Origin: Halobacillus salinus
Lineage (GTDB): Bacteria; Bacillota; Bacilli; Bacillales; Halobacillaceae
Length of the DNA: 64,000 bases
Assembly: GCF_004684905.1 (NCBI RefSeq)
Contig: NZ_SRJC01000001.1
Location: forward strand, 434,001 to 498,000
Direction: 5' to 3'
In this document: positions 57,134 to 64,000 of the stretch, piece after piece
How positions within the stretch are numbered: the stretch's first letter is position 1
Layout of the letters: each line of letters starts with the position of its first letter
Notes under the pieces: model-generated
What the model was told of the DNA's origin: nothing
The model's database searches: none
Seen by the model: only the letters and a program-made list of their open reading frames with translations
Made by a program: the position numbers and the translations under genes

Positions 57134-58915
57134 ATGCAGAAACTTTCAATGAAATGGGATTTAGATACGCTATTCAGTGGTGGTAGTGACTCACAATCGT
57201 TACATAAGTATGTGGAACAAACAGAGGAGGAGCTAGCCAACTTAGAATCGCTAGTAGAATTATACACACCTCCTAAGAATACAGAACAGACCGGGCCATT
57301 ATTGGAAGTGGTCGCGCATATCCAAGAAGTGATGAAAAGGTTATCAGAGTTCGGGGCATTCGTAAGCTGTCTCAGTGCTCAGAACGTAGAGGACAAAAAG
57401 GCTGGACAGTGGCAGTCTAAGCGTACAGAGATGGGAGCACGCTTTGATAACGCGCTTACAGCTTTTGATCAGAAACTGGTACAAGTGGACGAATCTATCT
57501 TTAAAACTATGATTCAACAACCTGAGTTGAAAGAACTTTCTTTCGTGTTAAATGAAAAGAGAGAACATGCAAAGGATCTATTAGAGCTTCGTCAGGAATC
57601 GTTGATCAACGACCTGTCGGTTGATGGTTATCATGGATGGGGGCAGATGTACGATGCCCTAGTCGGTAAGATGACAATCGAATACGATGGGGAAGAACTC
57701 TCGGTTGGGCAGGCTGCGAACAAACTTAGCGCTAGTGACAGGGAGGTAAGAACAGAAGTTTTCCACAAGCTCCAAAGTGCGTGGGATCAGCAATCGGACC
57801 TTTTCAGTGAGACCTTGAATCATTTGTCAGGCTTCAGGCTGCAAATGTACAAGCGACGAGGTTGGAACCATGTTCTCAAGGAGCCATTAGACTATAACCG
57901 CATGACCGAGACAACGTTGAATTCCATGTGGGAAACCATTTCTGATTACAAGTCGAAGTACAAGAATTACTTAAATAAAAAAGCGGAAATGCTTGAACTT
58001 GAAAAACTCAGCTTTTACGATGTGGAAGCTCCAGTTGGAGAGAGTGAACAGACGATGAGTTACCAGGAAGGGGCGGAATTCATCGTGGAACAGTTCCGTA
58101 AATTCAGCCCGAAAATGGCTGAATTCGCAGAAATGGCTTTCGAGAAACAGTGGATAGAAGCAGAAGACCGTTCAGGGAAAAGACCAGGTGGTTTTTGTAC
58201 TAGCTTTCCTGACAGTGAAGAGACGAGGATTTTCATGACATATTCCGGTACACCATCCAATGTGGCGACGCTTGCCCATGAGCTTGGGCATGCGTACCAT
58301 CAACACGTGATGAATGACATGGAAGTGATGAACCAAGGCTATGCTATGAACGTGGCAGAGACTGCTTCCACTTTTGCGGAAATGATTGTTGCAGATGCAG
58401 CTGTTAAAGAAGCTAAGAACGATGAGGAGAAACTGACGTTGCTTGAAGATAAAGTGCAGCGTAGTGTCGCTTTCTTTATGAATATCCATGCTCGTTTTCT
58501 ATTCGAAACGCGTTTCTATGAAGAGCGAAAGTCTGGTACAGTATCAGCAGAGCGCCTTAAACAGTTGATGAGGGACGCTCAGCGGGAAGCTTATATGGAT
58601 AGTCTGGATGAGTATGATCCAACATTTTGGGCATCCAAGCTTCATTTCCACATTACAGACGTTCCGTTCTACAACTTCCCTTATACATTCGGCTATTTAT
58701 TCAGTATGGGAATCTATGCACGCGCACTGGAAGCGGGCGAGAGTTTTGAGGATAAATATATTGCTCTACTCAGAGATACAGGGCGAATGAATGTAGAAGA
58801 CTTAGCCAAGAAGCACCTCGAAGTCGATATAGAACAGAAGGAATTCTGGCAAAATGCACTTGAATTATGTGTTGCTGACCTAGAAGAGTTTATGGAAGTA
58901 GCCGAGAAGCTTTAA
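57134..58915 (+). CDS. M3 family oligoendopeptidase (PepF-like)
   Basis: A 593-residue cytosolic zinc peptidase that degrades short peptides. The HExxH motif reads LAHELGHAYHQ near residue 383; downstream NVAETASTFAE gives the third ligand Glu. PGGFCTSFPDSEETRIFMTY, seen as RPGGFCTSF, and FPYTFGYLFSMGIYA near the end are typical of the PepF/thimet fold. GAGAGGAC precedes the ATG. The pterin dehydratase gene follows after 54 bases without a terminator, so co-transcription is possible. Confidence 0.92.
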   Translation: MQKLSMKWDLDTLFSGGSDSQSLHKYVEQTEEELANLESLVELYTPPKNTEQTGPLLEVVAHIQEVMKRLSEFGAFVSCLSAQNVEDKKAGQWQSKRTEMGARFDNALTAFDQKLVQVDESIFKTMIQQPELKELSFVLNEKREHAKDLLELRQESLINDLSVDGYHGWGQMYDALVGKMTIEYDGEELSVGQAANKLSASDREVRTEVFHKLQSAWDQQSDLFSETLNHLSGFRLQMYKRRGWNHVLKEPLDYNRMTETTLNSMWETISDYKSKYKNYLNKKAEMLELEKLSFYDVEAPVGESEQTMSYQEGAEFIVEQFRKFSPKMAEFAEMAFEKQWIEAEDRSGKRPGGFCTSFPDSEETRIFMTYSGTPSNVATLAHELGHAYHQHVMNDMEVMNQGYAMNVAETASTFAEMIVADAAVKEAKNDEEKLTLLEDKVQRSVAFFMNIHARFLFETRFYEERKSGTVSAERLKQLMRDAQREAYMDSLDEYDPTFWASKLHFHITDVPFYNFPYTFGYLFSMGIYARALEAGESFEDKYIALLRDTGRMNVEDLAKKHLEVDIEQKEFWQNALELCVADLEEFMEVAEKL

Positions 58916-58969
58916 CTTTCTTGAAAAAGGGTATCAAGAATAAAGAGACTTTGATAGAGGGGTGAAAGT

Positions 58970-59278
58970 ATGGCGGATGAAACACGTATTCCAGAAGGTG
59001 AAAAAGAACAACGGGTCAAGGAAGAGCTAGATGGATGGAAAATGGCGGATGAAAAGTTCATTACGAAGCGATACCGTTTCCAGGAATTCTTAACAGGAAT
59101 TCAGTTCGTGAACCGGGTTGCGGAGTATTCTGAAGACATTCAGCACCATCCATTTATCAGTATCGATTATAAGATGGTAACGCTCAAGTTGACTTCTTGG
59201 GAAGCTGGAGGACTTACCGAACTCGATCTAAGCTGCGCAAAAAAATACGACGAATTATACAAATCCATAACCGAATGA
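58970..59278 (+). CDS. Pterin-4a-carbinolamine dehydratase
   Basis: A 102-residue protein of the PCD/DCoH family that dehydrates 4a-hydroxytetrahydropterin. The active motif reads DIQHHPFISIDYKMVTLKL near residue 55-75, with the two His and Pro typical of the site; WKMADEKFITKRYRF, seen as ITKRYRFQEF, is the usual N-terminal segment. AGAGGGGTGAAAG precedes the ATG. No aromatic amino-acid hydroxylase is in the window, so its role may concern other pterins or moonlighting. Confidence 0.9.
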   Translation: MADETRIPEGEKEQRVKEELDGWKMADEKFITKRYRFQEFLTGIQFVNRVAEYSEDIQHHPFISIDYKMVTLKLTSWEAGGLTELDLSCAKKYDELYKSITE

Positions 59279-59280
59279 CG

Positions 59281-59312
59281 AAAACCCGCTCTAAGAATTT
59301 AGAGCGGGTTTT
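59281..59312. terminator. Bidirectional terminator
   Basis: AAAACCCGCTCTAA (59281-59294) pairs with TTAGAGCGGGTTTT (59299-59312) between the convergent dehydratase and efeU genes. Confidence 0.93.
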
Positions 59313-59315
59313 CGT

Positions 59316-61076
59316 TTAGGAAGCTTGTTTTGATTTCATCTCGCGTGTCTTCTTCTCTTTTTGCAGATATTGATAACCGATGAAAGCGAGCAGTCCAATT
59401 TGGGGAACAGCCGTCTCCCATGTAGGATAAAAGCCGAAGAAGTCTATGACCGGTAATCCCTGGATCGGATGTACCGGCAGTACGTCGGTAATCTGCAAGG
59501 CGTGAATGCTGACACCTGTGAATTTGAACGCGATAAAGTAAATAAAGGCACTGGCAACAAGGAAGAACGGACGGATTGGGATTCGTACGCTCAGTTTGAC
59601 TAATAGGAATCCGATGACAATCAATACAAGGAGAGCACTTCCCATGCCCCATAGTAGTTGGGAAAGTTCAATGGAGGGAGCCATTCCTAGATAAAAGATG
59701 ATTGTCTCTGCTCCTTCACGGAAAATAGCAATGAATGTGACAAGGGCAAGCATCCAACGTGCTCCACGGTTCATCACTTTTTGCAGCTGCTTGTTTACGA
59801 ATTGATTCCACGCCAGAATGTTCGACTGCTTGTGAAGCCAAGCCCCGACAGTCAACATCATGACTACTGCAACTAGCCCTGTGATTCCCTCAATCATTTC
59901 CCTGCTGGTACCTGATTGTACACCAGCAAAGAGTATAGTCAGTAGAACGGCCATTCCGCCACTTAATAGAAGGCCGGCGCTAAGCCCGCTCCAAACCCAA
60001 ACACGTTGGGCTTCATTATTGGTACGTCTTAAGTATGCAAGAAGCGTTGCAATGACTAAGATCGCTTCTAACCCCTCGCGGAAAAGGATGAAGAACGCAT
60101 CAATAGCGGAATAACTGCTTTGTTCAGCGAAAGGTTCGAGGTCGTAACGCATCTCCTGCACTGCTTTCGCAACGACTTGTGGATCAGGATTAGAAGAACT
60201 GGTCATCGTCAATATTTCTGTCATCTGTTGCTCCGTCTGATTGTAGACTTGTTGTGATTTCGTCAATACTTGTCCTTCCACCATCGGCCACAGTTGAATG
60301 AATGTCTCCATTTCTTCTGAAGCAGAGGTGAAGTCATCATTCTTGGCGGCTTCCTCAGCACGTTCCAGATTCTGAATTAATCCAGCTAACGAAACGTTGC
60401 TGTTCTCTTCATTATTTCCTTCCGTTTTCCCTTCTGCATAGCCTTTGAGGGTTTCTTGAAGAACTTTCACTGCTTTTACAGCTTGTTCAGGTTGTAGAGG
60501 ATCTTTGTTCAGAGAAACGCGGACCATACTCATCTTTGTTTCAATCTCCCCGTAGGCTTGAAGGTTTGTTTCACGAATCGGTTTTTCTATAGCGGTCCAA
60601 CTCGCTACAAAGGAATCGTTAAGAATACGAGCTTTGTCTATTTCTTTTGTTTTAATAGCTTGAATGATGGGGTCTAAGTCATCCGCCAATTGCTTTATAC
60701 TTTCATGGTCAACGGCGTCAGGTGAACTAGATTCCCCGCTCACATAATCATCAGTAGCGCTAGCAAGTTGCACGATTTGCTCATATAGCGCGTCCTGTTT
60801 GATTTCTTCATCCTCTAAGAGCTCGAGGGAAGTTGTTAGCTCTTCTGTTATGTTAGGGTCTTTTGCTTCTTGTTGTTCCCAAAGTTTCTGATAGGTGAGA
60901 AGAGATTCTTGCAACGCCAAATAGTCTTCCGCACGCACTTCAACCAGAGCATCGCCGACGGTAGGGAGTAGGCGGTCTTTCCCGTCAGCTGCATGGACAG
61001 TAAAGGTGAAGGCGGACCATATGGTAAGGAAGGTTAGCAATATAAGTGTTTTTTTTCGTAGTTTCTGATTACTCAT
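59316..61076 (-). CDS. efeU: EfeU-like FTR1 iron permease with long extracellular domain
   Basis: A 586-residue iron permease. A signal peptide (residues 1-29) and a Glu-rich, helical extracellular domain of about 300 residues precede seven membrane helices. Two iron motifs of the FTR1 family are visible: FREGLEAILV near 335 and FREGAETIIF near 450. GAAAGGATGACC precedes the ATG. It is the third gene of efeO-efeB-efeU, 23 bases after efeB. The long N-terminal domain distinguishes it from the short E. coli EfeU and is also known in Gram-positive members. Confidence 0.92.
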   Translation of the reverse strand: MSNQKLRKKTLILLTFLTIWSAFTFTVHAADGKDRLLPTVGDALVEVRAEDYLALQESLLTYQKLWEQQEAKDPNITEELTTSLELLEDEEIKQDALYEQIVQLASATDDYVSGESSSPDAVDHESIKQLADDLDPIIQAIKTKEIDKARILNDSFVASWTAIEKPIRETNLQAYGEIETKMSMVRVSLNKDPLQPEQAVKAVKVLQETLKGYAEGKTEGNNEENSNVSLAGLIQNLERAEEAAKNDDFTSASEEMETFIQLWPMVEGQVLTKSQQVYNQTEQQMTEILTMTSSSNPDPQVVAKAVQEMRYDLEPFAEQSSYSAIDAFFILFREGLEAILVIATLLAYLRRTNNEAQRVWVWSGLSAGLLLSGGMAVLLTILFAGVQSGTSREMIEGITGLVAVVMMLTVGAWLHKQSNILAWNQFVNKQLQKVMNRGARWMLALVTFIAIFREGAETIIFYLGMAPSIELSQLLWGMGSALLVLIVIGFLLVKLSVRIPIRPFFLVASAFIYFIAFKFTGVSIHALQITDVLPVHPIQGLPVIDFFGFYPTWETAVPQIGLLAFIGYQYLQKEKKTREMKSKQAS

Positions 61077-61099
61077 TCAGGTCATCCTTTCCTATTCTC

Positions 61100-62362
61100 T
61101 TAGAAAAGAGAATCTCCAATATAGCCACCTTTAGAGGCACCGCCAGGACATGCGAACACGGCAGATCCGATATGGCGGATGTATTCGTTCATGCGGTCCA
61201 TGCCAGCCATCCTTTTTTGGATAGGTACGAACTGCTTGAATGGATCTTTTTGGTAGCTTATAAATAATAATCCGGCATCAAGCTGAGCTCTGGTAGGGTC
61301 CATTTCGCTTGAGTAAGAATACGAGCGGCGGAGGATTTTCTCTGAACCATCTCCCCGAGCTAGTTTAATATGAGAATCTACTGGTATATGGGGATTCCCA
61401 CTTTCATCTTTCTTGTCGAAATTGATGTCATCGAATTCGTCTTGATGACCAAGGGGTGCACCGGATCTTTTTTCCCGTCCGAATGTCATTTCTTGTTCAT
61501 TCAAATGCGTACGATCCCATACCTCAAGCAACATTCTTATCCGTCTCATCACCATATAGCTTCCGTTTTTAATCCACGGAGCTTCTGAACCGTTGGACCA
61601 AACGATGTCGTTGAATTCTTTATCCGTGCTCGGGTTTACCGTTCCATCTTTGAAACCGAACAGGTTACGGGGTGTCCCTTTCTTTTTGTCTGCTTGAGGA
61701 GTTCGTTGGAAGCCTGATTGCATCCATCGAAGGGTTACAATGCCACGGCCGATACGGATCAAATTACGGATCGCATGGAAAGCGACTTGCTTATCTTCAG
61801 CGCAGACCTGGACACATAAGTCACCGCCTGTCCACTGCTCCTCTATTTGATCCCCTGCAAAGGAAGGGAGACTCTTCAATTGCTTTGGTTTTTTGGAAGC
61901 TAAACCGAAGCGATCCGAGCCGTTCTTATCGAAGAAGGTGGGACCGAATCCATACGTAATCGTCAGTTTCGATGCGCTCAACCCATCCGCTTCTCCAGTA
62001 TCTTCTGGGGGAACGTAAGAGTTGTCGGTGTATGGTCCAACTAGTTCCGCTTTCGACATATGGGCAGAGGCCATCGTCCATTCTTTGAACAAATCACGTA
62101 CATCTGAAAGCTGGTTGGTCGTAAGGTCCAAGGAGATGAGATAAATATAGGTCTGAGGCTTTGTTATGATTCCAGATTGGTGAGTCCCATAGAAAGGAAT
62201 TGCATCTTCTGCTGTTTGTTTATCCTCTTTGTCCAGGGTTTTACCGAGTGCTGAGATCGTACCGAACCCGCTAGCACCAACAAGCAGTCCTAATCCTCCA
62301 GCGCCGGTTCTATAAAGCATTTCTCTTCTAGTGATTTTGTTTGATTTGCTTTCGTCACTCAT
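61100..62362 (-). CDS. efeB: EfeB Dyp-type haem peroxidase, Tat-exported
   Basis: A 420-residue haem enzyme exported folded by the Tat path. The signal reads KITRREMLYRTGAGGLGLLVGA, seen as TRREMLYRTG, with the twin Arg. The Dyp motif GFKDGT lies near residue 240, and the proximal haem His in a later HIPVDSHIKLARG segment. EfeB oxidises ferrous iron, or releases it from haem, for EfeU. The ATG at 62371 touches GAAAGG, so the ATG at 62362 is preferred. It lies 68 bases after efeO, with a hairpin between. Confidence 0.93.
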   Translation of the reverse strand: MSDESKSNKITRREMLYRTGAGGLGLLVGASGFGTISALGKTLDKEDKQTAEDAIPFYGTHQSGIITKPQTYIYLISLDLTTNQLSDVRDLFKEWTMASAHMSKAELVGPYTDNSYVPPEDTGEADGLSASKLTITYGFGPTFFDKNGSDRFGLASKKPKQLKSLPSFAGDQIEEQWTGGDLCVQVCAEDKQVAFHAIRNLIRIGRGIVTLRWMQSGFQRTPQADKKKGTPRNLFGFKDGTVNPSTDKEFNDIVWSNGSEAPWIKNGSYMVMRRIRMLLEVWDRTHLNEQEMTFGREKRSGAPLGHQDEFDDINFDKKDESGNPHIPVDSHIKLARGDGSEKILRRSYSYSSEMDPTRAQLDAGLLFISYQKDPFKQFVPIQKRMAGMDRMNEYIRHIGSAVFACPGGASKGGYIGDSLF

Positions 62363-62395
62363 GTGGAACATCCTTTCAAGGGGAAACTTGAGAAA

Positions 62396-62420
62396 GCCAC
62401 TAGATTACTAGTCTAGTGGC
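62396..62420 (-). terminator. Hairpin between efeO and efeB
   Basis: GCCACTAGA (62396-62404) pairs with TCTAGTGGC (62412-62420) with TTTCTC after it on the minus strand. It may attenuate expression of efeB-efeU or stabilise the efeO message. Confidence 0.6.
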
Positions 62421-62430
62421 ACGTGAGTCT

Positions 62431-63291
62431 TTATCCTTCTAAAACAACACCAATTTGTGATAGAGGCTCTGCTAAGGCATCGATGACTTTACTCAGCTTC
62501 TGTGTATCTTCCTCTGTCAAATCTGTATAAGAAACGTACCCATTCTCTGTTTTATAATCTTCTAGTGCAGTATATACGTCAGCGAAGCGTTGTTCGAGTG
62601 TATCGAGAAGTTCCGGATCCTTTTCTTCCAGAATCGGGCTCAGAAGGTCAACGATCTTCTTCGAGCCGTCGACATTTGCTGCAAAGTCGTAAAGGTCGGT
62701 GTGGGAATAACGTTCTTCTTCTCCTGTGATTTTGGAAGCGGAGACTTCGTTCAATAAATCGACAGCCCCTGTTACTAGTGTTTGAGGAGCGACATCCGCT
62801 AACTCAATTTTAGCGCGAAGTGATTTAACATCGTTCAGCAGCTGATCTGCATATTCAGCAGTTCCCTCTGTCGTGTTCTCTTCCCAATGGATCTTCTCGA
62901 GGCGGTGATATCCTGTCCATTCTTCTTCCGGAACATCTCCTTCTCGTGCGTCAATCTTCGGATCAAGGTCACCGAAGGACTCAGCAATAGGTTCTACACG
63001 TTCGAATGGCATACGCGCTGTCGGATATAGTTCCTTCGCTTTCTCTAGGTTTCCGGCTTTCACTGCTTCTACGAAAGCAGTGGTTCCTTCAACGAATAGA
63101 TCCGTTTGCTCAAGGCCGTATTGGCGATAGCTGTCAACCGCTTTCTCCAGCTCTTCAGAGTAAGTTGCCGTCTTACTTTCTTCTGTCTTTTTAGCCTCTT
63201 CGGCTTGAGATTGTTCAGTCGTGTTACACCCAGCTAGCAGCAAACCTGGGATAAGTAGGCTGATGGATGCGACTTTTGTAAATTTGTTCAT
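62431..63291 (-). CDS. efeO: EfeO/EfeM iron-uptake lipoprotein
   Basis: A 286-residue lipoprotein of the imelysin/M75 type that binds iron outside the cell. The lipobox LLLAGCNT ends the signal peptide. The M75 domain carries the metal motif HxxE in GYHRLEKIHWEEN near 135 and the start YRQYGLEQTDLFVEGTTAF, seen as YGLEQTDLFVEG. The cupredoxin domain of E. coli EfeO is absent, so it is the short EfeM form. GGAGGAG fits the ATG at 63291. First gene of the operon; Fur-like boxes lie directly upstream. Confidence 0.9.
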   Translation of the reverse strand: MNKFTKVASISLLIPGLLLAGCNTTEQSQAEEAKKTEESKTATYSEELEKAVDSYRQYGLEQTDLFVEGTTAFVEAVKAGNLEKAKELYPTARMPFERVEPIAESFGDLDPKIDAREGDVPEEEWTGYHRLEKIHWEENTTEGTAEYADQLLNDVKSLRAKIELADVAPQTLVTGAVDLLNEVSASKITGEEERYSHTDLYDFAANVDGSKKIVDLLSPILEEKDPELLDTLEQRFADVYTALEDYKTENGYVSYTDLTEEDTQKLSKVIDALAEPLSQIGVVLEG

Positions 63292-63317
63292 ATGTAAAGG
63301 CTCCTCCTTCAGTTCAT

Positions 63318-63366
63318 TGAAAATGATTATCAATATCTGTTTCTATTATACTGAAAATGATTCTCA
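63318..63366 (-). promoter_or_regulatory. Two Fur-like boxes around the efeO promoter
   Basis: TGAAAATGATTATCA (63318-63332) and TGAAAATGATTCTCA (63352-63366) match the Fur core TGATAATnATTATCA with one and two mismatches. A minus-strand TATAAT (63345-63350) lies between them. The pair would block the promoter when iron is bound to Fur. Confidence 0.75.
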
Positions 63367-63425
63367 AGTAAAGACTTTTTGAAAATTGTTATTTTAAATA
63401 GGAAGAAAGACGTCCATAATACGAA

Positions 63426-63456
63426 AAAAGACGCTGATTTCGAATCAGCGTCTTTT
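63426..63456 (-). terminator. Terminator, probably of the RluA gene
   Basis: AAAAGACGCTGATT (63426-63439) pairs with AATCAGCGTCTTTT (63443-63456); six T follow on the minus strand. It is 140 bases beyond the RluA stop; the interval holds no gene. Confidence 0.88.
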
Positions 63457-63598
63457 CCAACGATTTATTAGTAGTTAACCGTTGTCGTCTTTTTAAATTT
63501 TCTCTGTGTAAGTAATAGGGGTACGTGTCTCCTATAGTGTACTTACTGTAACACACCATAAAAAGGAAATCTAATACATTACATGAAATAATAAACTT

Positions 63599-64000
63599 TT
63601 AATTTTCTTGTAACTTGTGGACATGTTCCTCCGTGAAAAACGGAGAATCAACAGGAGGCATGGCAAAGGTTGAGACGGATTCCTCTGTAAATGGGTGGAT
63701 AAAGGTGAGTTGAGCAGCGTGTAGAGCCTGCTGACCGTTGTAATTTCCTTTTCCTCCATACAATTCGTCCCCGATCAATGGGTGACCGACGTGGCTCATA
63801 TGCACTCTGATCTGGTGAGTACGACCGGTTTGGAGCTGGAGACGCACTAGAGAAGCCTGAAGGGAAGGAAGGTACTCAATCCGTTCATAATGGGTTTCGG
63901 CAGTTTGTCCATTCGGAGACACACGCCTTCTTGTTGGGTGATGACGGTCCTTGCCAATCGGTTCATTGATGATACCTTTCTTAGGTTTTACTTTCCCTTG
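63599..64000 (-). CDS. RluA-family pseudouridine synthase, 5' end beyond window
   Basis: The last 133 codons of a pseudouridine synthase that isomerises uridine in rRNA or tRNA. The motif RTHQIRVHMSHVGHPLIGDELYGG, seen as GRTHQIRVHMSHVGHPL, is typical of the RluA family; the catalytic HRLD motif lies outside. The frame stays open to the right edge (GKVKPKKGIINEPIGKD, RHHPTRRRVSPNG), so the internal ATG at 63922 is not the start. Which of the YhcT, YjbO or YlyB paralogues it matches cannot be settled from this part. Confidence 0.9.
   Translation of the reverse strand, partial: QGKVKPKKGIINEPIGKDRHHPTRRRVSPNGQTAETHYERIEYLPSLQASLVRLQLQTGRTHQIRVHMSHVGHPLIGDELYGGKGNYNGQQALHAAQLTFIHPFTEESVSTFAMPPVDSPFFTEEHVHKLQEN

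Noticed and set aside
1-64000. Search by eye for CRISPR arrays, tRNA/rRNA genes, transposases, integrases, toxin-antitoxin pairs and restriction genes
   Set aside because: None was found; the window looks like core chromosome with scattered small unknown genes.

Overview
The window reads as chromosomal DNA of a low-to-mid-GC Gram-positive spore-former of the Bacillaceae. Evidence for this: strong GGAGG ribosome-binding sites on nearly every gene, many U-tailed hairpin terminators, a pdaA spore-cortex gene, mreBH, and long stretches whose gene content matches Bacillus subtilis clusters (yfkC/yfkD/yfkHIJ, pdaA/yfjP, mtlA-mtlR-mtlF-mtlD, ywbE, mbcS). Acidic proteins, a BCCT osmolyte transporter, an NhaC-like antiporter and an AGCS sodium symporter suggest a salt-adapted genus such as Halobacillus or Pontibacillus. 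The genus is an inference; no rRNA or tRNA is present to test it.

Layout. 0-10 kb: an acetyltransferase cut by the left edge, a PP2C phosphatase, a methyltransferase, two related DUF2188 proteins, ywbE, a two-component system beside a secreted His-rich helical-repeat protein, an acrylyl-CoA-reductase-like enzyme and an atypical channel protein. At 6836-7231 (minus strand) lies about 360 bp with a promoter, many helices, a possible pseudoknot, a terminator and no ORF. I read it as an unidentified structured RNA. 10-21 kb: cell-wall peptidase, a palindromic dispersed repeat, panE, a YdcZ-CRP-YdcZ transporter/regulator trio, mreBH, Fe-S/MOSC proteins, SRAP protein and a GGDEF-EAL protein. 21-32 kb: alanine symporter, yfkJIH, a ZosA-like zinc ATPase with a PerR-like box, an amino-acid ABC pair without ATPase, and the znuC-znuB-zur plus znuA regulon with Zur-like boxes. 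32-41 kb: OsmC protein, yfkD, MscS channel, small proteins, YuiF-like permease, pdaA, a DNA glycosylase and a frameshifted PAS histidine kinase. 41-51 kb: YitT, a GntR regulator, acyl-CoA synthetase, cupin, BCCT transporter, LLM oxidoreductase and several small membrane proteins. 51-57 kb: the mannitol operon, in which MtlA carries two nearly identical EIIB domains. 57-64 kb: PilZ protein, M3 peptidase, pterin dehydratase, the efeO-efeB-efeU iron uptake operon under Fur-like boxes, and the 3' part of an RluA pseudouridine synthase.

How the genes work together. Three metal-responsive units stand out (Zur, PerR and Fur boxes, each next to fitting transport genes). Mannitol uptake and oxidation form one complete pathway. 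A c-di-GMP enzyme and a PilZ receptor occur in the same window. No CRISPR array, prophage, insertion sequence or restriction system was seen, so the region is mostly core genome. The strongest candidates for something undescribed are the structured RNA at 6.8-7.2 kb, the tandem-EIIB MtlA, and the nested inverted repeats at 10.9-11.3 kb.
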